Positions 1 to 5,365 of a stretch of 6,300 nucleotides of DNA are shown one piece after another. A program made the position numbers and the translations under genes. Position 1 is the first letter of the stretch. Every line of letters starts with the position of its first letter. The DNA is from Chloroflexota bacterium (GTDB lineage Bacteria; Chloroflexota; Dehalococcoidia; Bin125). The notes beneath the pieces were generated by a model. That model searched no databases. It had not been told where the DNA came from and saw only the letters and a list, made by a program, of their open reading frames with translations. Location: NCBI GenBank assembly GCA_027296805.1, contig JAPUIR010000370.1, forward strand, positions 1 to 6,300, read 5' to 3'.

Positions 1-299
1 AGGAGATCCTGCACGGAGAGCTGAGGGCTGCGGAACTGGTACGAGGGACCAAGATCGCCCTCGCTGACGACGCCCCAAAAGTAGTTGCCGAACTGTTCGA
101 AGAAGCCGCCGTTGAGTCCGAAGGAGTCGCGGATGTTTTGCGCGACTTCGGGGTCGGGCTGTCGCGATCCGCTGATCAGGCGGACGGGATCGCCCGGCGC
201 GATCCGCGTCAAGGCGAAGGTGATGAACATGATGACGAAGAGGGTGGGCGGAACGATCAGCAGCCGGCGCAGGAGGTAGAGGAACATGCCGCTGGGCAC
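1..299 (-). CDS. OppB/DppB-like ABC transporter permease, N-terminal part (cut by the window edge)
   Basis: This is the start of an inner-membrane permease of a peptide/nickel-type ABC importer; 99 codons are visible and the rest lies beyond position 1. The chosen GTG start at 299 is preceded by GGGGAG with a 5-nt spacer. An in-frame ATG at 287 (four codons later) is the alternative. From that ATG the protein reads MFLYLLRRLLIVPPTLF, followed by a hydrophobic first membrane segment and then LTRIAPGDPVRL, the usual N-terminal layout of the family (RR...P.L...LxRxxPGDP). Further on, GDLGPSYQFRSP followed by SVQDLL closely resembles the GDFGPSFKYKDYSVNDLV stretch of E. coli OppB as I recall it, so an OppB-type subunit is favoured over DppB. 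It lies 112 nt downstream of the substrate-binding lipoprotein gene on the same strand, so the two probably share a transcript. Substrate cannot be read from this fragment. Confidence 0.9.
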   Translation of the reverse strand, partial: MPSGMFLYLLRRLLIVPPTLFVIMFITFALTRIAPGDPVRLISGSRQPDPEVAQNIRDSFGLNGGFFEQFGNYFWGVVSEGDLGPSYQFRSPQLSVQDL

Positions 300-304
300 T
301 CAGA

Positions 305-310
305 CTCCCC
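305..310 (-). promoter_or_regulatory. Ribosome binding site deciding the GTG start of the permease
   Basis: On the minus strand GGGGAG stands 5 nt before the GTG at 299-297. From the alternative ATG at 287 the same motif would be 17 nt away, too far for normal initiation. This favours the GTG start. Confidence 0.55.
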
Positions 311-340
311 TTCCCGCGGGCTCAAGCTGCCATAGTCGAA

Positions 341-366
341 CCGGGCTCACGTCGATGAGAGCCCGG
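341..366 (-). promoter_or_regulatory. Intercistronic inverted repeat between binding-protein and permease genes
   Basis: CCGGGCTC at 341-348 and GAGCCCGG at 359-366 form a perfect 8-bp GC-rich stem with a 10-nt loop. It lies 46 nt after the binding-protein stop codon and 42 nt before the permease start. No T-run follows on the minus strand (the next bases are TTCGACTATGG), so it is not a canonical intrinsic terminator. By analogy with maltose- and peptide-importer operons, such hairpins can protect the upstream message or partly stop transcription, giving more binding protein than permease. That role is inferred. The rest of the 300-411 gap shows nothing else beyond short palindromes (CCCGCGGG at 313-320 and GCATGC at 404-409). 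Confidence 0.45.
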
Positions 367-411
367 CCCGGCCACCTGTGCCGAGGGCCAATCGCTCCAG
401 GGGCATGCGCG

Positions 412-2178
412 TTACTCGCTGAGGCTGATGAAGCGCAGGATCGGCACCGTCGAACGCGGTGGCGTGTACCCCAGGACGTACGGTTTGACGACTTCGTTCA
501 CTCTGCTGAAGAACAGGGGAATCCAGACGGCGTCTATGTTGACCAAGATGTTTTCTACCTCGCGGTAGAGCTCCAAGCGAAGCTGGGGATCCTGTTCGAC
601 GCGGGCCTGTTCCAGCAGGGCGTCAACCTCCGGGTTGGAGTATGAGGAGTCGTTCTGCAACGACTGCCCGTGGAACTTGAGGTCCAGAATGTTCTCCGGG
701 TCGGGGTAGTCCAGGATCCAGCCGATGTTGAAGAGCTGGTAGAGGCCGCGGTCGAGTTCCTGGAAGAAGCTCGCCGTCTCGACCTGCTGGATCTGGACCT
801 CGATGCCGAGGTTGACCCGCCACATCTCCTGAATCGCTTCGATGACGGTGCCCGGCGTGGCCCCCGCACCGGAGATCGTGAGGCGGATGTTGTCCAAGAG
901 GGGGCTGTCGGCGTAACGGGAGCCGGCGATGAGGGACAGCGCGAGTTCGGGATCGAAGGCGAGACCCAAGAAGTCCGGATCGTGGCCCTCGAGGCCGGGC
1001 GGCAGGATGCCCTCGGCAGGTTCCAAGATGTCCTGCAGCACGACCAGGGTGATGGTCGCCTTGTCGATCGCGTGGCCGAAGGCACGGCGGACCGCGGCGT
1101 CGTCGAAGGGGGGCTGCTGGGTGTTGAAGCCGAGGTAGAAGACACCCAACTCCTCACGGGTGACGAACTCAGCGTTCAGCTCCGATGAGGGGTCGCGCAC
1201 GCGCTCGATGTCGTTGATGCCAACGCCGGCGATGTCGACTTCGTCGTTCTCATACTGCACGAGGCCGCCGCCGGCGAAGCGGATCTGGATGGTCCCGATG
1301 CTGCCGGGGCCGAGGTGGTACCTGTCGAACGGTTCCAGGATGATCTGGTTGCCCAGTTGCCACTCGCGCACCTTGTAGGGGCCGGTGCCGTTCGGGTTGC
1401 GGGCCCAGTTCTGGGGGTCGCTCTCGACCTGGTTGCGATCGACCACGAAGGCGGTGGGATAGGTCAGTTTGGCGAGGAAATAGGGCTTGGGGCCGTCGAT
1501 CGTGATTTCGATGGTACGACTGTCGATCACCTCGATACCGGTGATTTCCTCGATGCGCCCGCGGATATAGTCCCGCGCGCCGACGATGTCACCGAGGTAG
1601 TCGATGGCGGTCGGCGAGAGGGTTTCCGGAGCGGCGTGCCGCTCGATGCTCCATTTGACGTCATCGGCGGTGACGCGCCTGCCGTTCTGGAAGAGGGCGT
1701 CGGGGCGAAGCTTGAAGGTGTAGGTGACCGTGCCGTCCGGGTTGTTGCGAACGCTGGGCAACTCCTCCGCCAGATCGGGCACGATGATGAGGTCCGGGTC
1801 CAGCGTCACCAGTCCGCCGAAGATCTCCACGACATAGGAGGCGGAGTTGACGTCCGTGACCAGGGCCGGGTCGAGGGTGATCGGTTCGCCGCGCGCGATG
1901 CGGAGCGTGCCCGCCACGCGGGCGGTTGGCGCGGCCGGCCGCGGCTGATCGTCCTGACCCTCGTCCGGTGCGGCTTGCTGGCCGTTGCCGTCGTCGCTGG
2001 ACTGCTCCCCCTGGCGTTCCGGGCGCTCGGAACGCTCATCGCTGTCGGAAGTGGGCGGGCTGCCGTCGCTGCCGCCACATGCCACGGCCAGCATGGCAGC
2101 CGCAAGAAGCAGGGCGGTGAGTGCCAGCCACGGGCGCGCGAAACGTCGCCGCCCTCGCTGGATATGCGTCTTCTTCAT
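412..2178 (-). CDS. Peptide-type ABC transporter substrate-binding lipoprotein (SBP family 5)
   Basis: This encodes a 588-residue extracytoplasmic lipoprotein that captures substrate for an ABC importer of the oligopeptide/dipeptide/nickel class. The ATG at 2178 is chosen because GAGG lies 8 nt upstream and a signal peptide starts right there: basic n-region MKKTHIQRGRRRFARP, hydrophobic residues 17-33, then a lipobox-like LAVAC with Cys34 as the likely lipidated residue. An upstream TTG at 2247 would add 23 residues in front of the signal and overlap aspS, so it was rejected. Residues 35-88 are a low-complexity Ser/Asp/Glu/Gln/Pro linker. The SBP_bac_5 fold follows: LRIARGEPITLDPAL near 92-106, TADDVKWSIER at 170-180, NPNGTGPYKVREW near 265, FDDAAVRRAFGHAIDKATI in the middle, and DYPDPEN near 489. 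The C-terminus is complete with a TAA stop. The permease gene follows on the same strand. The ligand is unknown: peptides are the default, but the family also binds sugars, nickel and opines. Confidence 0.93.
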   Translation of the reverse strand: MKKTHIQRGRRRFARPWLALTALLLAAAMLAVACGGSDGSPPTSDSDERSERPERQGEQSSDDGNGQQAAPDEGQDDQPRPAAPTARVAGTLRIARGEPITLDPALVTDVNSASYVVEIFGGLVTLDPDLIIVPDLAEELPSVRNNPDGTVTYTFKLRPDALFQNGRRVTADDVKWSIERHAAPETLSPTAIDYLGDIVGARDYIRGRIEEITGIEVIDSRTIEITIDGPKPYFLAKLTYPTAFVVDRNQVESDPQNWARNPNGTGPYKVREWQLGNQIILEPFDRYHLGPGSIGTIQIRFAGGGLVQYENDEVDIAGVGINDIERVRDPSSELNAEFVTREELGVFYLGFNTQQPPFDDAAVRRAFGHAIDKATITLVVLQDILEPAEGILPPGLEGHDPDFLGLAFDPELALSLIAGSRYADSPLLDNIRLTISGAGATPGTVIEAIQEMWRVNLGIEVQIQQVETASFFQELDRGLYQLFNIGWILDYPDPENILDLKFHGQSLQNDSSYSNPEVDALLEQARVEQDPQLRLELYREVENILVNIDAVWIPLFFSRVNEVVKPYVLGYTPPRSTVPILRFISLSE

Positions 2179-2186
2179 ACCCGCAA

Positions 2187-2190
2187 CCTC
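2187..2190 (-). promoter_or_regulatory. Ribosome binding site deciding the start of the binding protein
   Basis: GAGG (within GCGAGG) on the minus strand stands 8 nt before the ATG at 2178. Together with the signal peptide that begins there, it supports this start over the in-frame TTG at 2247. Confidence 0.5.
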
Positions 2191-2201
2191 GCTCTCATCC
2201 G

Positions 2202-2238
2202 GGTACGCCCCCCACCCACCGGCGGATCTCAGCGTACC
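2202..2238 (-). promoter_or_regulatory. Inverted repeat with G-rich arm between aspS and the binding-protein gene
   Basis: GGTACGC and GCGTACC (2202-2208 and 2232-2238) form a perfect 7-bp stem starting 5 nt after the aspS stop codon. Inside it, on the minus strand, CCGCC can pair with a downstream GGTGG (one G-T wobble) around a 4-nt loop, making a two-part hairpin. There is no T-run after it, so it is at best a weak terminator. It could instead be an attenuator or a 5' mRNA structure for the binding-protein gene, whose start lies 23 nt beyond. Function is inferred from position and pairing only. Confidence 0.4.
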
Positions 2239-2243
2239 ATCGC

Positions 2244-4061
2244 TCAAGCTCCGTCGACCGCATCCTCGCTGGGCGTCTCGTCGACGCGGGTGATGATCGC
2301 CAACTCGTCGAGCTGTTCCTGGGGAATCGGTGACGGGGCACCCGTCATGGGGTCGGTGGCCGCCTGCGTTTTCGGGAAGGCGATGACCTCGCGGATGTTC
2401 GATCGGCCCGCGAGCAGCATCGCGACGCGATCGAGGCCGGGTGCGATGCCGCCGTGCGGCGGGGCTCCGTACTCGAAGGCTTCCAGCATGTGCCCGAAGC
2501 GCTCCTGTGCCTCCGCCTCGTCCATGCCGAGCAGGCGGAAGACGCGCTCTTGCATGTCTCGCTGATGTATACGGATCGAACCCGAGGCCAGTTCATAGCC
2601 GTTGGCCACGATGTCGTAGGCGCGGGCGCGGACCGCGCCGGGATCCGACTCCAATTTGTCCATGTCCGCCTCGAACGGCGCGGTGAAGGGATGGTGCATC
2701 GCATCCCAGCGATCTTCGTCCGAGTTCCACTCGACCAGGGGGAATTCCGTAATGAAGGCGTAATGGAGGGCAAGCGGATCGGCGAGTTCGAGCCGACGCG
2801 CGATCTCGCGCCGGATCCCGTCCAGCGTCGTGTTGACGACGGAGTCGGCGTCGGCGGCGAGCAGTACAAGGTCGCCGCTGGCCGCGCCGCAGCGCTGGCC
2901 GATGGCGTTCGCAGTCTCGAGACCCAGATGACGCAGGACGGGGGAGCGCACGTCGTCCTCGGTTGCGGTCGACGGATCCGCCGAGAACTGGATGGAGACC
3001 AGACCCTTGGCACCCAGCGTCTTGGCGAGGTCCGTGAAGCGGTCGACCTCTTTGCGCGACAGCTCGGCTCCAGTCGGCATCACCACGCCGCGCACCCGCC
3101 CTCCCGCCTCGACGGCGCCGGCGAACACGCCAAAGCCGCTGTCCTTGACCAGATCGGAGCAATCCGACAGCTCCAGGCCGAAGCGCAGGTCGGGCTGGTC
3201 GGTGCCGAAACGCTCCAACGCTTCGGCGTAGGGGATGCGGGACCAGGGGCTGGGCGTGGTCATGTCGGGGCGGAGTTCGCGGGTCAGGCCGTTGAAGAGC
3301 TCCTCCATCAGCCCGAGGATGTCCTCCTCGTCGACGAACGACCATTCCACGTCGAGTTGGGTGAACTCGGGCTGGCGGTCGGCGCGGAGATCTTCGTCGC
3401 GGAAGCAGCGCGCGATCTGGAAGTACCTCTCGATCCCGGCCACCATCAGGAGCTGCTTGAACTGCTGGGGGGCCTGCGGCAGCGCGTAGAACGTGCCATG
3501 GTGCAGGCGGCTCGGGACGACGTAGTCGCGGGCACCCTCTGGGGTGGCAGCGGTGAGCTGGGGGGTCTCGATCTCCCAGAAGTCACGCTCGGTCATGAAG
3601 TTGCGGATGTAGTGGTTCATGCGATGGCGCAGCTCCAGGGAGCGACGCATCGCATCGCGGCGGAGATCGATGTAGCGATACTTGAGCCGAATCAGCTCAT
3701 CGACCTCGTCGTCCTCGTTGACCTGGATCGGAAGCGGCTTGGCCGGGTTGAGGACGACGAGCCGGGTGGCCACGACCTCGATCTCGCCGGTCGGCATGTT
3801 GGGGTTCACGGTCTGCGACTCGCGCGCCAAGACATTGCCTTGGATCTCGAGCACGTACTCGTTGCGAACTTCGTCGGCCGCGGCGTACGCCTCAGCCGCG
3901 GTCTCGGAGCGGAGAACCACCTGGACGAGGCCGGAGCGGTCGCGGAGGTCGAGGAAGATCACGCCGCCGTGGTCGCGGCGTCGATGAACCCAGCCCGCTA
4001 GACGGACGGATCGCCCGACTTGGTCGAGCCCGAGTTCTCCGCAGTTCTCTGTCTTCAACAA
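2244..4061 (-). CDS. aspS: Aspartyl-tRNA synthetase, bacterial type, probably non-discriminating
   Basis: This encodes a 605-residue class IIb aminoacyl-tRNA synthetase that charges tRNA with aspartate in the cytoplasm; the length is close to the bacterial norm of about 590. An N-terminal OB-fold anticodon-binding domain starts with GWVHRRRDHGGVIFLDLRDR (23-42). The catalytic domain shows motif 1 (ETPQLTAATPEGARDY, 165-180), the substrate loop around QAPQQFKQLLMV (196-207), motif 2 (RCFRDEDLRADRQPEFTQLD, 218-237) and motif 3 (GGIAPGLDRVAML, from 537, with the ATP-binding Arg545), followed by FPKTQ at 562-566. The segment between motifs 2 and 3 (about 290-420) corresponds to the bacterial GAD insertion. 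His31 is the residue that marks non-discriminating enzymes, which also aspartylate tRNA(Asn). The start is a TTG at 4061 with GAGGA 8 nt upstream; a second TTG follows directly. No ATG is available at the conserved N-terminus. The TGA stop lies 65 nt before the binding-protein start. Confidence 0.97.
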   Translation of the reverse strand: MLKTENCGELGLDQVGRSVRLAGWVHRRRDHGGVIFLDLRDRSGLVQVVLRSETAAEAYAAADEVRNEYVLEIQGNVLARESQTVNPNMPTGEIEVVATRLVVLNPAKPLPIQVNEDDEVDELIRLKYRYIDLRRDAMRRSLELRHRMNHYIRNFMTERDFWEIETPQLTAATPEGARDYVVPSRLHHGTFYALPQAPQQFKQLLMVAGIERYFQIARCFRDEDLRADRQPEFTQLDVEWSFVDEEDILGLMEELFNGLTRELRPDMTTPSPWSRIPYAEALERFGTDQPDLRFGLELSDCSDLVKDSGFGVFAGAVEAGGRVRGVVMPTGAELSRKEVDRFTDLAKTLGAKGLVSIQFSADPSTATEDDVRSPVLRHLGLETANAIGQRCGAASGDLVLLAADADSVVNTTLDGIRREIARRLELADPLALHYAFITEFPLVEWNSDEDRWDAMHHPFTAPFEADMDKLESDPGAVRARAYDIVANGYELASGSIRIHQRDMQERVFRLLGMDEAEAQERFGHMLEAFEYGAPPHGGIAPGLDRVAMLLAGRSNIREVIAFPKTQAATDPMTGAPSPIPQEQLDELAIITRVDETPSEDAVDGA

Positions 4062-4069
4062 TGTTTTCG

Positions 4070-4074
4070 TCCTC
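4070..4074 (-). promoter_or_regulatory. Ribosome binding site deciding the TTG start of aspS
   Basis: GAGGA on the minus strand stands 8 nt before TTG at 4061-4059 and 11 nt before the second TTG at 4058-4056. The first TTG has the better spacing. The CxGEL motif that opens most bacterial AspRS proteins begins at residue 7 from it, which matches the usual N-terminal length. Confidence 0.55.
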
Positions 4075-4088
4075 GTTCGGCTGCGGGC

Positions 4089-4117
4089 AGTGTTCCACGC
4101 AGCAGGATCGTGATCAA
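4089..4117 (-). promoter_or_regulatory. Weak candidate promoter for aspS
   Basis: On the minus strand TTGATC (4117-4112, four of six matches to the -35 consensus) is followed after 17 nt by AACACT (4094-4089, three of six matches to the -10 consensus). Transcription would begin near 4082, leaving a leader of about 20 nt. The spacing is right but the -10 match is poor, so this remains a guess. Confidence 0.25.
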
Positions 4118-4124
4118 TCGGCTA

Positions 4125-4153
4125 GCGGCGTCGATAGACTGGCGGCGTCGATA
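4125..4153. repeat. Perfect 12-bp tandem repeat in the aspS/hemW divergent region
   Basis: GCGGCGTCGATA occurs at 4125-4136 and again at 4142-4153 with a 5-bp spacer, giving a 17-bp period. It sits in the only divergent intergenic region of the window, ending just before the hemW ribosome binding site. The placement would suit a regulator binding as a dimer on one face of DNA, or a simple duplication. No known operator is recognised. Confidence 0.6.
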
Positions 4154-4154
4154 C

Positions 4155-4163
4155 GGGGAAGAG
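4155..4163 (+). promoter_or_regulatory. Ribosome binding site deciding the start of hemW
   Basis: GGGGAAGAG lies just before the ATG at 4166, with GGGGA 6 nt away. The only earlier in-frame ATG, at 4061, has no comparable motif and would coincide with the aspS start codon on the other strand. Confidence 0.6.
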
Positions 4164-4165
4164 CT

Positions 4166-5365
4166 ATGAGCGATCGCGGGGCACCTCTCAGCGTCTACGT
4201 GCACGTGCCGTTCTGCACGGTCAAGTGCGCGTACTGCGACTTCAACTCCTATGCCAACCTGGAAGACGAAATCCCGGCCTGGGAAACGGCGTTGGTCGAA
4301 GAGCTTCGTCTCTGGGCCGCCGCCAGCGCTGGGCGCCCGGTGCCAACCGTCTTCTTCGGGGGCGGCACCCCATCCCTGTTGGAGGGCGAGGCGGTGCAGC
4401 GGTTGATGGACCAGGTGCGGACGCGTTGGCCGCTCGATGCCGACGCGGAGGTCACACTGGAGGCGAACCCCGAAAGTGTGTCGGCGGAGCGGCTGCTGAA
4501 GTATCGAGCCGCTGGGGTCAACCGGATCTCGATGGGCGTGCAGTCGCTCCAGCCCGAGGAGCTGATCTTCCTGGACCGGATCCACAGCGCGGAGCGCGCG
4601 CAGGAGGCGTTCCGTCTTCTGCGGGACGCGGGTTTCGAGAATGTCAGCGTCGATCTGATCTTCGGGCTCCCGCAGCAGTCGCTGGGCTCGTGGCAAGACA
4701 CTGTCGAGCGGGTGCTTGGCTGGGGCCCGGATCACGTCTCCGCCTATGCCTTGATCGTGGAGGAGGGCACGCCGCTCGCATCGCGCGTGGCTCGGGGGGA
4801 GGTGAGGCCGGCGGATGCGGACGTGGTTGCCTCGATGTCGGAGTGGACGGAGTTGCGGTTGGAGAGGGCGGGATACCGGCAGTACGAGATCAGCAACTAC
4901 GCGCGAGAGGGGCACGAGTGTCGTCACAACCTGGCCTATTGGCGGCACGCGGAATACGTGGGGGTGGGCCCGGGAGCGCACGGATTCGTGAACGGTGTCC
5001 GCTACGCAGTGGAGCGCAGCCCCATGCGCTACGCCCAACTCCTCGCCCCCGGCCGGCCGGGCAGCAAGATCGCGACTCCGGCCGCGGTCTCGCAGGAGAC
5101 CGTGGACGCGGACACCGCGGCGGTCGACACGTTCGTGATGGGGCTGCGGCTGAACGCAGGCATCGACGTCGATGCCTTCGTACGGGAGTTCCCCGTGCAG
5201 TGGTCGCGCTGGGAAGCGGTCGTCGAATGGGCGACCGGAGTGGAACTCACTGAGCGGAGCGGGGGGTGGTTGCGCTTGACGCCCAAGGGGCGACGGCTCG
5301 CGGACGAGCTGTTCGTGCGGATCATGGAGCCGGCACTGATCGAAGACCGGCCGGAACGAGCCTAG
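4166..5365 (+). CDS. hemW: HemW-like radical SAM protein (heme chaperone, formerly called HemN-like oxygen-independent coproporphyrinogen oxidase)
   Basis: This is a complete 399-residue radical SAM protein. HemW proteins bind heme and a [4Fe-4S] cluster and are thought to deliver heme to membrane respiratory enzymes; many databases still label them coproporphyrinogen III oxidase. The cluster motif is HVPFCTVKCAYCDFNSY, with Cys17, Cys21 and Cys24 and Asp25 after the last cysteine. True HemN has a fourth cysteine nearby (CxxxCxFCxC), which is absent here. GGGTPS (65-70), EANP (99-102) and RISMGVQS (120-127) are radical SAM core elements. HNLAYW (254-259), the proposed heme-binding motif, is followed by GPGAHG (268-273). 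The C-terminal part (MGLRLNAGIDVDAF, LTPKGRRLADELF) matches the HemW tail domain. The ATG at 4166 is chosen for its strong ribosome binding site and because the protein then starts close to the barrel's first strand, as usual. The gene is divergent from aspS, and its TAG overlaps the stop of the convergent regulator gene. Confidence 0.92.
   Translation: MSDRGAPLSVYVHVPFCTVKCAYCDFNSYANLEDEIPAWETALVEELRLWAAASAGRPVPTVFFGGGTPSLLEGEAVQRLMDQVRTRWPLDADAEVTLEANPESVSAERLLKYRAAGVNRISMGVQSLQPEELIFLDRIHSAERAQEAFRLLRDAGFENVSVDLIFGLPQQSLGSWQDTVERVLGWGPDHVSAYALIVEEGTPLASRVARGEVRPADADVVASMSEWTELRLERAGYRQYEISNYAREGHECRHNLAYWRHAEYVGVGPGAHGFVNGVRYAVERSPMRYAQLLAPGRPGSKIATPAAVSQETVDADTAAVDTFVMGLRLNAGIDVDAFVREFPVQWSRWEAVVEWATGVELTERSGGWLRLTPKGRRLADELFVRIMEPALIEDRPERA

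Noticed and set aside
2209..2224. G-quadruplex on the minus strand in the aspS downstream gap
   Set aside because: There are only two tracts that can give three-G layers with a loop between them, plus a short pair of Gs. A stable three-layer quadruplex cannot form.
2179..2247. N-terminal extension of the binding protein from TTG at 2247, overlapping the aspS stop
   Set aside because: It would place 23 polar residues before a normal lipoprotein signal peptide. The ATG at 2178 has its own ribosome binding site.
1315..2565. Open frame of 416 codons on the plus strand opposite the binding protein and the 3' end of aspS
   Set aside because: It crosses the gap between two well-supported opposite-strand genes and shows no domain.
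2454..4001. Open frame of 515 codons on the plus strand opposite aspS
   Set aside because: It lies wholly antisense to a strongly recognised AspRS. The translation has no recognisable domain and is a GC-rich shadow frame.
4135..4140. TAGACT as a -10 element for hemW
   Set aside because: It has four of six matches, but no acceptable -35 lies 16-18 nt upstream (the nearest is TGATCA), so no promoter was called.
4061..4165. N-terminal extension of hemW from the ATG at 4061
   Set aside because: The added 35 residues resemble no HemW N-terminus and lack a good ribosome binding site. The strong site before 4166 explains the start.
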